A stretch of 64,000 nucleotides of DNA from Ferruginibacter sp. (GTDB lineage: Bacteria; Bacteroidota; Bacteroidia; Chitinophagales; Chitinophagaceae): positions 62,001-126,000 of the forward strand of contig JAQBNH010000019.1 in NCBI GenBank assembly GCA_028288705.1, read 5' to 3'. The position numbers and the translations under genes are program-made. How positions within the stretch are numbered: the stretch's first letter is position 1; the number at the start of each line of letters is the position of its first letter. The notes under the pieces were generated by a model that saw nothing but the letters and a program-made list of their open reading frames with translations, had not been told where the DNA came from and searched no databases. This document shows, piece by piece, positions 27,201 through 34,921 of the stretch.

Positions 27201-27312
27201 ATTCACCACAGTCCCAAAAACTGCCCGTTGCTTCCATGGTTAAGATGTACACCGTACAGGCGATCAGGCAAACGACCCAGCCCGTGATGTTATTGATGCG
27301 TTTAAAGCTCAT
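24247..27312 (-). CDS. DUF2723 membrane protein (TMEM260-like)
   Basis: A 1021-residue protein opening with a multi-helix membrane domain (about 12 hydrophobic segments to residue 620) of the DUF2723 family. Typical features are TMEATGSFWDCGEFASSAYKL and HPPGAPLFVLIGRLF in the first 60 residues, which place an Asp-Cys-Gly-Glu cluster in the first outward-facing loop, as in GT-C glycosyltransferases. The eukaryotic relative TMEM260 is a protein O-mannosyltransferase. The C-terminal 350 residues are soluble and helical (YAQAAANLADHGRKEDAKKMLNKC), TPR-like. Probable role: glycosyl transfer onto proteins or envelope polymers outside the cytoplasm; substrate unknown. Single gene with its own terminator. 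Confidence 0.85.
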   Translation of the reverse strand: MSFKRINNITGWVVCLIACTVYILTMEATGSFWDCGEFASSAYKLQIPHPPGAPLFVLIGRLFMAPFDPEHAATGINLMSALASGFTILFLFWSITHFARKIVQKDGTPLNMDKIIAIMAAGVVGALAYTFSDSFWYSAVEGEVYALSSFFTAVVFWCILKWEHAVTEEQEQGIKGHFTKADRWIILIFYLMGLSIGVHLLNLLTIPAIVVIYYYKRYKVTNWGTFIAFLIGCVVTGVVQKAVIQWSISGAGKMDVLFVNDFGLPFFSGFAFFFVLMAVLVYFGLRIANKNNWNFLKLGLWSFVFMLLGYSTYFTTLVRSNADPSVDMYNVDNPVNLVGYVSREQYGDWPVLYGQDFTAEIQDTKVTETYIKANGKYEQNGRKVEYVYAPEDKHFLPRMWDQSNDQGHADYYASWAGIGKDKQGRWDRAPTMAENIGFFFDYQLNWMYWRYFMWNFAGKQNDVQGVQMGNVRDGNWKTGIGFYDQMRLGDQSKLPDSLKNNKANNKLFMLPFILGILGLVYQVKKDGRDALVVALLFFFTGLAISLYLNQAGNQPRERDYAFVGSFYAFAFWIGIGVLYVKDLFNKGLKNLRNATYAAGIACLLLVPVLMASQEWDDHDRSNKVLARDLAIDYLESCAPNAILISFGDNDTYPLWYAQEVQGIRPDIRVINSSLLGTDWYINQLRYKVNQSDPIDPIWSAAQIEGSNRDVVYNAPKPGIDPNQFMDLYTMMKDYAGSDDPSKTEQGRDGSMLNVFPSKKVSVPVDINLVKQNGTVNANDTVLNEIQFEIPKQVLYKNDAAILNIIAANKWKRPIYFTSPYGELGFGAYLRQDGLSYRLVPVANSEVNQDWVFNKMTKTFVFGNADKQGVYFDEENRRHLNSIRLAYAQAAANLADHGRKEDAKKMLNKCDQMMLESNMPYGMVSRNGQHNQISLQFLIAAYKAGDLKLAGKVTQSLKKDMEQQMEYYQQLPDTKRDNLSYDENRNQDMLKFMMSLEQQAKTIDPAAVENKGAIQTKPVDTP

Positions 27313-27334
27313 ATCTGGTTAGTTAATAAGTGGG

Positions 27335-27342
27335 CAAATATA
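27335..27342 (-). promoter_or_regulatory. Possible -7 promoter box of the DUF2723 gene
   Basis: On the minus strand the sequence reads TATATTTG, a match to the Bacteroidota TAnnTTTG -7 box, 23 bases before the start codon. No clear TTTG -33 element is seen. Confidence 0.5.
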
Positions 27343-27399
27343 ATCATGTTTGGTTTTGGGCAGTCATCGCTCATCCTTTTTTGGTTTTTTTTGTTTGGA

Positions 27400-28860
27400 A
27401 GGGTTTAACCACAGAGTTAAAGGAGGTAAGGTCCAATTCTTTGTAGCTCTTTCTGTCTTGCTGTCTTTGGTCAGTATTTCTTGCATGGCAAGAAAGGGGG
27501 TTCACGCAAAGTTGTCCAGGGACCAACAGGAATTGTTTGCCGGGGTCTGGTCTCCCGACCAACGCCGTGAACGAGAAGCCAGGCCCGCGATTCATAGAGC
27601 AATTAGAAAGACGAAAGCGCCTTTTCAAATTTTCATTCATGGAACCCGTAGGTAAGGAGACCCCCGAATGGTCGGGGGCGGTCGTTCTTCGTGGTCCTTT
27701 GTGATTTTGGGCCTTAGTGGCGATAACTCCGAAAACTTGAACGAGAGGCCCTCGCAAGGAATATCAGAGCGTTTCCAAAATGCGAGGATGTCTTTTTAAA
27801 TATTCATTCATGGAACCCGTAGGTAAGGAGACCAGACGGGGGCTTCGTTATTTGATGGAACATTCATGGAACCCGTAAATCAGGAGACCAGACAGGGGCT
27901 GTTCGTCTTTGTGGTCCTTTCTGTCTTAGTGATTTCGTGGCGAAACTTTGTGGCGAAAGAATGCTCGCCGGGGTCTGGTCTCCCGACCAACGCCGTGAAC
28001 GAGAGGCCCTCGCAAGGAATATCAGAGCGTTTCCAAAATGGGAGGAAGTCTTTTTAAATATTCATTCATGGAACCCGTTGGTCAGGAGACCAGACGGGGG
28101 CATCGTTATTTGAAGGACCATTCATGCAACCCGTAGGTCAGGAGACCAGACGGGGGCATCGTTCTTAGTGTTTTACGGAATGATGATGCCGGGGTCTGGT
28201 CTCCCGACCAACGCCGTGAACGAGAAGCCTTCGCAACGAATATCAGAGCGTTTCCAAAATGGGAGGAAGTCTTTTTAAATATTCATTCATGCAACCCGTA
28301 GGTCAGGAGACCAGACGGGGGCGGTCGTCTTTGTGGTCCTTTCTGTCTTAGTGATTTCGTGGCGAAACTTTGTGGCGAAAGAATGCTCGCCGGGGTCTGG
28401 TCTCCCGACCAACGCCGTGAACGAGAAGCCCTCGCACCGAATATCAAAGCGTTTCCAAAATGGGAGGATGTTTTTTTTGATATTCATTCATGGAACCCGT
28501 AGGTCAGGAGACCAGACGGGGGCTTCGTTCTTAGTGTTTTACGGAATGATGATGCCGGGGTCTGGTCTCCCGACCAACGCCGTGAACGAGAAGCCTTCGC
28601 AACGAATATCAAAGCGTTTCCAAAATGGGAGGAAGTCTTTTTAAATTTTCATTCATGGAACCCGTAGGTCAGGAGACCAGACGGGGGCTTCGTTCTTTGG
28701 TGGAACATTTATAGAACCCGTAGGTCGGGAGACCAGAAGGGGGCTTCGTTCTTTGGTGGAACATTTATTGAACCCGTAGGTCAGGAGACCAGACGGGGGC
28801 GGTCGTTCTTCGTGGTCCTTTGTGATTTTGGGCCTTAGTGGCGATAACTCCGAAAACTCC
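27400..28860. repeat. Inverted GGTCTCC-box repeat array, non-coding
   Basis: About 1.45 kb without a credible gene. A forward unit containing GGGGTCTGGTCTCCCGACC occurs at about 27542, 27970, 28191, 28392 and 28557. A reverse unit containing GGTCAGGAGACCAGACGGGG (or close variants, preceded by GAACCCGT) occurs about ten times, at about 27641, 27812, 27869, 28071, 28127, 28291, 28492, 28658, 28714 and 28770. Forward and reverse units are complementary, so each forward unit with the next reverse unit can form a long stem enclosing about 75 conserved bases. Longer blocks (for example the GTGGTCCTTTCTGTCTTAGT block) are also duplicated. Related boxes recur near 30.13, 39.93, 41.04, 41.21 and 41.88-42.11 kb. 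Confidence 0.85.
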
Positions 28861-28904
28861 GTGTCAAAACTCCTTCAACTCTGTGGTTAGCGAATCTCTC
28901 CCCC

Positions 28905-28912
28905 TATCTTTG
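28905..28912 (+). promoter_or_regulatory. -7 promoter box of the EamA transporter gene
   Basis: TATCTTTG matches TAnnTTTG and ends only 6 bases before the ATG at 28919, so the transcript would be leaderless or nearly so. The -33 region falls in an inverted copy of the CACAGAG repeat (CTCTGTGGTTAG), meaning the repeat may contribute to this promoter. Confidence 0.55.
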
Positions 28913-28918
28913 CGCCCG

Positions 28919-29806
28919 ATGAAAAAAGCGTTCCTCCAGTTACATATTGCGGTTTTCTTAGCCGGCTTCACGGCGATCCTCGGAAAGCTAATCGGGCTCA
29001 ACGAAGGATTGCTGGTCTGGTACCGGTTATTACTCACCGTTTTGGTATTGGGCGTTATCATGTTCTTCAGCGGCCAATTGAAAAAGATTGCCTGGAAGGA
29101 TATCTTGAAGATCACCGGCGTTGGGGCGATCATTGCTGCCCATTGGGTAACTTTTTATGGCAGCGTGAAATATGCGAACGTTTCTGTGGCGCTGGTTTGC
29201 TTTTCCGCTACCGGATTTTTTACAGCCTTACTGGAACCCTGGATCATGCGGAAAAAAATGGTGTGGGTAGAACTGCTACTGGGCGTTTTAGCGATCTCGG
29301 GGATCTATGTCATCTTTGACTTTCACCCCCAGTATAAAACGGGGATCATTTTTGGATTACTCTCGGCATTGGGCAGTGCACTATTTCCGATTTTGAATAA
29401 ACAGCTGTTGCTGCGTTTCACGCCGCGTGTGCTGACCTTATACGAGCTGGGCGGTGGTTTTCTTGTCTTGAGTTTATTATTACCGTTTTACCTGCAGCAG
29501 TTCCCGGCGGTTTATTTTATCCCTACCTGGGCGGACTTCGGCTGGCTGCTCATCCTGGCGGTGTTGTGTACAGTGCTGAGCTTCGACCTGCAACTGAAAG
29601 CCCTACAAAAGATCTCTGCCTTTACAGCCAACCTCACGTACAACCTGGAACCGGTGTATGGAATTATCCTGGCGTTTATCTTTTTCCAGGAAAACAAGAT
29701 GTTGCATAACCAGTTTTATATCGGGCTGGGGTTGATTATTTTAGCGATTGTGTTACAGATGGTAAGGGTGTTTCGGCAGGTTAACCACAGAGTTCAGGGA
29801 GTTTAG
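28919..29806 (+). CDS. EamA/DMT-family transporter
   Basis: A 295-residue inner-membrane protein with ten hydrophobic segments in two EamA halves, the hallmark of the drug/metabolite transporter superfamily. Typical sites are VWYRLLLTVLVLG after helix two, VSVALVCFSATGFFTALLEP in the first half, and the matching ISAFTANLTYNLEPVYGIILA in the second. The substrate cannot be predicted. The ATG at 28919 is chosen because it starts the first membrane helix and follows the -7 box closely; the upstream frame reads through repeats. The last eight residues (VNHRVQGV) are encoded by a copy of the CACAGAG-type repeat, suggesting repeat insertion changed the C-terminus. Confidence 0.85.
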   Translation: MKKAFLQLHIAVFLAGFTAILGKLIGLNEGLLVWYRLLLTVLVLGVIMFFSGQLKKIAWKDILKITGVGAIIAAHWVTFYGSVKYANVSVALVCFSATGFFTALLEPWIMRKKMVWVELLLGVLAISGIYVIFDFHPQYKTGIIFGLLSALGSALFPILNKQLLLRFTPRVLTLYELGGGFLVLSLLLPFYLQQFPAVYFIPTWADFGWLLILAVLCTVLSFDLQLKALQKISAFTANLTYNLEPVYGIILAFIFFQENKMLHNQFYIGLGLIILAIVLQMVRVFRQVNHRVQGV

Positions 29807-30160
29807 CGCAGAGTTTCACGGAGTTTTTTCGCCACGATGAATACTTGCCACAAAGGCACTAAAACAGAAAGGACCACAAAGAACGCCCGCCCCCGCTGAG
29901 TGTTCTGGGGTCTCCGACTAACGGTTTCAAGAGTGAAAAGGTCGCGTACGCGCGAGAAAGGTTAACCACAGAGGCAAAGAAGTTTGACACGGAGTTTCCC
30001 GGGTTTTTTCGCAACGATGAATACTTGCTACAAAGGCACTAAAACAGAAAGACTTACAAAGAATTGGGCCTTACCTCTTTTAACTCTGTGCTAAACTCAT
30101 TCGACTCTGTGGTTAACTTAAGACGTTGGTCGGAGACCAGACGCCGGCGATAGCTTTTTC
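29779..30160. repeat. CACAGAG-type repeats, two copies 181 bp apart
   Basis: The sequence TTAACCACAGAG starts at 29781 and again at 29962; each copy continues through a GAGTTT..TTTTTTCGC block and GATGAATACTTGC, so about 90-100 bases are duplicated with a 181-base period. Inverted copies follow at about 30070-30120, and a GGTCTCC box lies near 30130. Further copies of the core occur at about 27407, 28875 (inverted) and 31551. The first copy overlaps the 3' end of the EamA gene. No gene is seen between 29807 and 30229. Confidence 0.75.
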
Positions 30161-30229
30161 GCCACGAAAACGCTGAAACAGCTTCTTTCTGCGTCTTTGT
30201 GTTTTTGAGACTTAGTGGCGAAAAACAAA

Positions 30230-30646
30230 TTATAAATAAATAATCTCCGTTTCGATCGCCGCAAACGCCCTGAACATCGCCATCACGCCACAATATTTTT
30301 CTTCGGAGAGTTTAACCGCCCGTTCCATTTTTGGGCGGTCTTCCTCCTGCAGGCGGATCGTGTAGCTGATCTTCACCGTTTTATAGGTCTTCGGATGCTC
30401 GTCGGTGAGATCTGCGGTGGTATCGATCCGCAGGTCGGAGAAGGCCACTTTCATCTTATCCAGGATGGAAACGATATCGATTCCCGTACAGCCGGCGAGG
30501 GCGGCGAGCATCAGGCGTTTCGGACTGGCACCGGAGTTATGACCGCCATCATCGGGGCCGGCATCCATCCGGATAATATGGTCGTTCACATTGGCTTCAA
30601 AAGCCATTCCGCCGGCAAATAAAGTGTGGATTTCGTGGGTATGCAT
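30230..30646 (-). CDS. OsmC-family protein
   Basis: A 138-residue OsmC/Ohr-family protein. The two conserved redox cysteines are Cys53 (AALAGCTGIDI) and Cys119 (EEKYCGVMAMF), and the N-terminal SGASPKRLMLAALAGC is the family signature. OsmC/Ohr proteins reduce organic hydroperoxides through these cysteines; this YhfA-like subgroup has less certain peroxidase activity. Cytoplasmic. It is a single gene, convergent with the EamA transporter gene and divergent from the ribosomal-protein genes. Confidence 0.9.
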   Translation of the reverse strand: MHTHEIHTLFAGGMAFEANVNDHIIRMDAGPDDGGHNSGASPKRLMLAALAGCTGIDIVSILDKMKVAFSDLRIDTTADLTDEHPKTYKTVKISYTIRLQEEDRPKMERAVKLSEEKYCGVMAMFRAFAAIETEIIYL

Positions 30647-30753
30647 GGGTGAAATTTAGTTGTAAATTGCAGGTTCTTAAAGTTGTTCCCGTTGAAACCC
30701 GGGGATTTTGTAAAATAATTGAATATTTATCGTTTATTCTAAACAAATTTGAT

Positions 30754-30761
30754 TACTTTTG
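30754..30761 (+). promoter_or_regulatory. -7 promoter box of the rpmB operon
   Basis: TACTTTTG matches TAnnTTTG and ends 20 bases before the rpmB ATG. The upstream -33 region is AT-rich without a clear TTTG. Confidence 0.5.
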
Positions 30762-30781
30762 CCGTCCAAAATTTTAGGACA

Positions 30782-31018
30782 ATGGCAAGAGTATGTGAAC
30801 TTACAGGAAAGAGACCAATCACAGGTAATAAGGTGTCTCACTCCAACATTAAAACGAAGCGCAGGTTTTTACCAAATTTGCAAACCAAGCGTTACTTTTT
30901 AGCAGAAGAAGATACATGGGTGACTATGAAAATATCTTCAGAAGCGATCAGGACCATCAATAAGAATGGCCTGTATGCTGTAGTAAAGCAAATGCGTGCT
31001 GCAGGCGTAAAAATCTAA
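30782..31018 (+). CDS. rpmB: 50S ribosomal protein L28
   Basis: A 78-residue protein, the standard size of bacterial L28. The start [21 protein letters not shown] and the later [16 protein letters not shown] are the family signature. The ATG at 30782 is chosen over an earlier in-frame start because it begins this conserved N-terminus. It opens the conserved Bacteroidota cluster L28, L33, DUF4295, FtsY and is probably driven by the TACTTTTG box just upstream. Confidence 0.97.
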   Translation: MARVCELTGKRPITGNKVSHSNIKTKRRFLPNLQTKRYFLAEEDTWVTMKISSEAIRTINKNGLYAVVKQMRAAGVKI

Positions 31019-31044
31019 TTAAGCGTTTTTAAAAATATAATACA

Positions 31045-31227
31045 ATGGCAAAGAAAGGAAACAGGGTGCAGGTTATTATGGAATGTACAGAGCACAAAAC
31101 AAGTGGTCTGCCAGGTACAAGCCGCTACATCTCCACGAAGAACAAGAAAAACACGCCTGAGCGTTTAGAGTTGAAGAAATTCAACCCGATCATGAAAAAA
31201 GTGACTGTTCACAAAGAAATTAAATAA
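31045..31227 (+). CDS. rpmG: 50S ribosomal protein L33
   Basis: A 60-residue L33: [48 protein letters not shown]. The four-Cys zinc form is replaced by a version with a single Cys, so this is a zinc-free (C-minus) L33. It starts 26 bases after rpmB in the same operon. Confidence 0.96.
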   Translation: MAKKGNRVQVIMECTEHKTSGLPGTSRYISTKNKKNTPERLELKKFNPIMKKVTVHKEIK

Positions 31228-31293
31228 TTATCCGCCCGGAGATCGCAGCGATGCGGTAATCAGCGTATTATCAACTTATCAAATTAATCTACA

Positions 31294-31464
31294 ATGGCAA
31301 AGGCAGCTTCAAAGAACTCGAAGGTGAAGGATTTAAAGGCAGCAGCAGATGCGAAGAACTGGACGAAATTAATCCGTACGGTTCGCAGCCCTAAAACTGG
31401 TGCATATACTTTCAAAGAATCGATCGTTCACAAAGACAAAGTGAAAGAGCATTTAGGTCAATAA
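31294..31464 (+). CDS. DUF4295 small ribosome-linked protein
   Basis: A 56-residue basic protein, MAKAASKNSKVKDLKAAADA then KNWTKLIRTVRSPKTGAYTF and KESIVHKDKVKEHLGQ. This is DUF4295, a short protein found only in Bacteroidota and always next to rpmG. Its position and basic nature suggest a ribosome-associated role, but none is proven. It lies 66 bases after L33 and should share the operon transcript. Confidence 0.9.
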   Translation: MAKAASKNSKVKDLKAAADAKNWTKLIRTVRSPKTGAYTFKESIVHKDKVKEHLGQ

Positions 31465-31962
31465 GATCCAAATGGTTTAAATTTTTATATAAAGCTGTTC
31501 TGTTTATTCAGAATGGCTTTGTTTGTTTAGGAAACGAGCAGTTTGAGGGTTAACCACAGAGTTAAGGGAGTGGGGGGAGTTGAGTAGTTGAGTAGTTGAT
31601 TGGTTGGGAGAGTTCATCGGGGGTGAGGGATTAGGAATTGGGGGGTGCAGTTCAATGGTTGAATAGGTTTATCAGTTGATTGGTTGATTAGTTGGGCAGT
31701 TACTGGGGATTGGGAGTTAGGAATTGGGGGGGTCCAGTTAAATGGTTGAATAGTTGATCAGTTTATTAGTTGGGGGTTAGGATATGGGTATTTGGGGGGT
31801 GGAGTTGTATGGTTGAATAGTTGATTAGTTGGAGAGTTAGGGATTAGGGTATGCAGTTGACTAATTGACTACGTGACTAATTGACTATTTGGAGTCATAA
31901 GGAGTTTGGGGTTAGGCCAGCAGGGATATATCAGAACAGGCATCATCATTAAATTTACAGGC
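31465..31962. repeat. Low-complexity TTGATTGGTTGA tract
   Basis: From about 31575 to 31890 the DNA is a degenerate run of units such as GTTGATTGGTTGA, GTTGAATAG and TTAGTTGGG, with strong G/T bias on the plus strand. One CACAGAG repeat core lies near 31551. No gene is present. A similar tract lies at 35672-35915. Confidence 0.7.
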
Positions 31963-32928
31963 ATGGGAATTTTCGACAAATTATTCGGTAAGAAACAACA
32001 GCAGGAAACGGTAGACCAGGGCTTACAGAAAACCAGGGAAGGCTTTTTGGGTAAACTCAGTAAAGCCATCGCCGGGAAAAGCACCGTGGATGAAGAGGTG
32101 CTGGATAACCTGGAAGATGCGCTCGTGAGTGCAGATGTAGGCATTGAAACCACCGTAAAGATCATCGATCAGATCGAGGCCCGCGTAGCCCGCGATAAAT
32201 ATTTAAATACGTCTGAACTCAACGGTATCCTCAAACAGGAAATACAGAAACTCCTCGTGGCAGCGCCGCAGGATAACAGTTATGTCAACTACGAACTGCC
32301 TGCCGGTCATAAACCACATATTATCCTCGTCGTAGGCGTAAACGGTGTGGGTAAAACAACCACGATCGGTAAACTCGCACATAATTTTTCCAAAGCCGGT
32401 AAATCGGTATTATTAGGCGCAGCAGATACCTTTCGTGCGGCAGCGGTAGACCAGCTTACGATCTGGAGCGAACGGACGAACGTGCCGATCGTAAAAAAGG
32501 AAATGGGTAGCGATCCGGCGTCTGTGGCTTATGATACGGTGATCAGCGGCGTATCCAGGAATGTAGACGTGATTTTAATTGATACAGCAGGACGGTTACA
32601 CAATAAGATCCATTTGATGGACGAACTCTCGAAGATCAAAAAAGTGATCCAGAAAGTTATTCCTGAGGCACCGCATGAAGTTATGCTGGTCCTCGATGGC
32701 AGTACAGGGCAGAATGCGCTGGAACAGGCCAAGCATTTTACTGCAGCAACAGATGTGACGGCTTTAACGATCACGAAACTGGATGGCACAGCCAAAGGTG
32801 GTGTGGTGCTGGCGATCGCCGACCAGTTTAAGATTCCCGTAAAATTTATTGGTGTGGGTGAAAAAGCAGAAGATCTGCTGGTGTTCGATCAGCAGCAATT
32901 TGTACATGGGTTGTTCCCCGATCTCTAG
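31963..32928 (+). CDS. ftsY: Signal recognition particle receptor FtsY
   Basis: A 321-residue SRP GTPase. The N domain (residues 1-100, MGIFDKLFGKKQQQ then a helical bundle with LVSADVGIETTVKII) is followed by the G domain: GVNGVGKTTTIGKLA (G1), DTFRAAAVDQL, DTAGR (G3) and TKLDGTAKGG (G4 region), then the C-terminal GVGEKAEDLLVFD typical of FtsY. It docks SRP-ribosome complexes at the inner membrane for co-translational insertion. It has only a short N-terminal leader before the N domain, as in other Bacteroidota. The ATG at 31963 starts MGIFDKLF; the upstream frame lies in the low-complexity tract. Confidence 0.97.
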   Translation: MGIFDKLFGKKQQQETVDQGLQKTREGFLGKLSKAIAGKSTVDEEVLDNLEDALVSADVGIETTVKIIDQIEARVARDKYLNTSELNGILKQEIQKLLVAAPQDNSYVNYELPAGHKPHIILVVGVNGVGKTTTIGKLAHNFSKAGKSVLLGAADTFRAAAVDQLTIWSERTNVPIVKKEMGSDPASVAYDTVISGVSRNVDVILIDTAGRLHNKIHLMDELSKIKKVIQKVIPEAPHEVMLVLDGSTGQNALEQAKHFTAATDVTALTITKLDGTAKGGVVLAIADQFKIPVKFIGVGEKAEDLLVFDQQQFVHGLFPDL

Positions 32929-32943
32929 GGTAGTTAAATGAGA

Positions 32944-32967
32944 GGAGCCCCTTAGAAAAGGGGCTCC
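32944..32967 (+). terminator. Rho-independent terminator of ftsY
   Basis: Perfect 10-bp stem GGAGCCCCTT / AAGGGGCTCC with an AGAA loop, 15 bases after the ftsY stop. The T run after it is short (GTTT). The region from here to 33244 holds no gene. Confidence 0.85.
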
Positions 32968-33244
32968 GTTTACCAAAACTAACTGCTTATGAGAAAATTT
33001 TTATTGATCTGATTTATAAAAACAAAGTTACTTCCGCTCCACTTATCTGCCTGTTAAATAAAGCCAAACATTCTTTAAGGCTCCGTTAAAACAAGGCTAT
33101 ACCTTTTCTCGCTATTATCATTTATCCGGAAGTAAGAACTGCTTTTCTATAAACAACCTTGATGCCAAACCATGCCGGCAGCATAATTTTTTTTCTGCTG
33201 ACGAAGGTTTTTTTATTCCCTTAACATATGCGAAAATCCTGCAT

Positions 33245-33547
33245 TTATGCGAAGGTCTTGATCAGCAACACGATCAATCCGTAAATGACGGTGGTACCGA
33301 AAATCCCTTTCGCCGTATTATCTCGTCCGGAATTAATATAGAGCGTAAAGATCAGCGCGTTTAATAAAAGCGATAAACTTAAACCCACGGAAAGCGTGCG
33401 ATAGCCCGGTTCCAGCACCATGAACTGGAAAGTTTCTTTAAAAGTGAATACGCCGAATTTGTACACTTTGAACAGGATCAACCCCAGCAAAGGAACAATC
33501 AGCCCGATCAGGAGGCCCAATACCAAACTGTCTTTTTTGAATATCAT
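33245..33547 (-). CDS. Small multi-helix membrane protein
   Basis: A 100-residue protein with three hydrophobic segments: about residues 7-27 (SLVLGLLIGLIVPLLGLILF), about 52-72 (LSVGLSLSLLLNALIFTLY) and about 83-98. No recognisable domain. Its start overlaps the surE stop by 4 bases, so it is translationally coupled to surE in one operon; the functional link is unknown. Confidence 0.7.
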   Translation of the reverse strand: MIFKKDSLVLGLLIGLIVPLLGLILFKVYKFGVFTFKETFQFMVLEPGYRTLSVGLSLSLLLNALIFTLYINSGRDNTAKGIFGTTVIYGLIVLLIKTFA

Positions 33548-34326
33548 TGGAAGAATTTAGTTTTTTCTAATTGCGCTTTTAGTTCATAATTCGTAAGATC
33601 GAACTGCACCGGTACCACGCTTACATAATTATTTTCCAGGGCCCATACATCGGTATCTTTTCCTTTATCGAAATTTTTAAATTCGCCGGTAAGCCAGTAA
33701 TATTTTTTGCCATGCGGATCCAGGCGCTCCGTAAAATCTTCTTCATATTTCGCATAGGCCTGTTTGCAAACGCGGATGCCTTTGATCTCTTCGGGCGAGC
33801 CTTTTGGAATATTGACGTTTAATAAGAAATGCTTTTCGAGGTTGCCCTGCAGCATCTTGCTCACCATTTTATTTACGACCTGTTTCGCTGCGGTAAAATC
33901 TGCATCGTCGCTGTAATCGAGTAACGAAAATCCAATGCTCGGGATGCCTTCGATCGCGGCCTCCATCGCTGCGGACATCGTACCACTGTAGATCACGTTG
34001 ATCGAATGATTGGCGCCGTGGTTGATACCGCTGAGGCAGATATCCGGTTTGCGGTGCAGGATCTTATCGACGGCGAGTTTCACACAATCCACCGGCGTGC
34101 CGCTGGTCTGCCAGGCATCGATCTCACCAAACAACGTCACTTTCCGCATCCGCAAAGGCGAGCCGATCGTGATGGCATGCCCCATACCACTTTGCGGCGT
34201 ATCCGGCGCTACGACAACCACGGTTCCCAGGTCGCTCACCGCTTCCACTAAACTGCGTATGCCCTTCGACGTTATATCGTCATCATTGGTGATCAGGATC
34301 ACCGGTTTTTCTTTTTTCTTCGCCAT
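33544..34326 (-). CDS. surE: 5'-nucleotidase SurE
   Basis: A 260-residue SurE, the usual length. Metal and phosphate-site motifs are ILITNDDDITSKGIRSL (NDD), APDTPQSGMGHAIT, TSGTPVDCVKLA and SGINHGANHSINVIYSGTMSAAMEA. It removes phosphate from nucleoside 5'- and 3'-monophosphates and short polyphosphates in the cytoplasm, a stationary-phase and stress function. It is the middle gene of a minus-strand cluster, with a 5-base gap to the membrane gene before it and a 4-base overlap with the one after it. Confidence 0.95.
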   Translation of the reverse strand: MAKKKEKPVILITNDDDITSKGIRSLVEAVSDLGTVVVVAPDTPQSGMGHAITIGSPLRMRKVTLFGEIDAWQTSGTPVDCVKLAVDKILHRKPDICLSGINHGANHSINVIYSGTMSAAMEAAIEGIPSIGFSLLDYSDDADFTAAKQVVNKMVSKMLQGNLEKHFLLNVNIPKGSPEEIKGIRVCKQAYAKYEEDFTERLDPHGKKYYWLTGEFKNFDKGKDTDVWALENNYVSVVPVQFDLTNYELKAQLEKTKFFQ

Positions 34327-34331
34327 AACAA

Positions 34332-34796
34332 TTAATTAAACCAACGGAAATAAGGCCTTGCGATCTCTGCGCGGAACGGCCATGGAATAGACACCAGGAT
34401 CAGCAATAGTGCGAGGCCAAAAAAGATCAGCATTTTTTTATGCTTTGCTGCATCCGTCGGGGCTTTCTTTACGGCCGAGCGACCCACATGAACGAGGATC
34501 CAGGCCAGGATCATCACTCCGGCATGTTCTACCGTAAAGAAACGATCGTAGCCGTTTTTCATCACAGGGCCCATGCCCGCTTTGATCTTATCGAACCAGG
34601 CGTTGCTGAAATACAATGCCAGTCCGGCGAGCAACTGGATATCACAGCAGATCATAAAAAACAAGTTGCTGCGATTGTCGTTTGCCGTGTAGATTCTCTT
34701 GGAAGAGACGCCGGTGATCGCGTTGATCAGCGTCCAGAAACCAAAGAAGAGCACCGCCCAGCGGAGGATATTATGTAAGATCAGTACCGTTTGCAT
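34332..34796 (-). CDS. Integral membrane protein, cytochrome-b-like topology
   Basis: A 154-residue protein with four hydrophobic segments and well-placed histidines: LILHNILRWAVLFFGFWTLIN at the start, LFFMICCDIQLLAGLALYF, FTVEHAGVMILAWILVHVGRS and a last helix ILLVSIPW-like near the end. The His in segments one and three (HNILRW, VEHAGV, LVHVGR) suggest heme ligation as in small cytochrome b-type proteins. Many Bacteroidota genomes carry it as a conserved hypothetical. Its stop lies 5 bases before the surE start, so they probably form an operon. Confidence 0.65.
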   Translation of the reverse strand: MQTVLILHNILRWAVLFFGFWTLINAITGVSSKRIYTANDNRSNLFFMICCDIQLLAGLALYFSNAWFDKIKAGMGPVMKNGYDRFFTVEHAGVMILAWILVHVGRSAVKKAPTDAAKHKKMLIFFGLALLLILVSIPWPFRAEIARPYFRWFN

Positions 34797-34869
34797 ATGA
34801 ATGTTTTATGCAAAAGTAAGCAGGATGGATTTAATAAATTTTGGGAGGATAAATAGCGATGAAAATAAA

Positions 34870-34915
34870 TTTTGGTAAACTAAAAAAATTAGTATATTTG
34901 TGCTAATCAAATTAG
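34870..34915 (+). promoter_or_regulatory. Promoter with two CTAA-N5-TTAG operators
   Basis: A -33-like TTTG (34871-34874) and a -7 box TATATTTG (34893-34900), spaced 18 bases apart, precede the HTH-S24 gene at 34922. Two identical-format palindromes, CTAA-N5-TTAG, lie at 34880-34892 and 34903-34915, one on each side of the -7 box with centres 23 bases (about two turns) apart. A repressor bound there would block the promoter, so autoregulation by the gene product is very likely. Confidence 0.8.
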
Positions 34916-34921
34916 TTTACT

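Noticed and set aside
27400..28860. CRISPR array
   Set aside because: The repeats are long, inverted, irregularly spaced and degenerate; no constant 28-36-base repeat with unique spacers and no cas genes are present.
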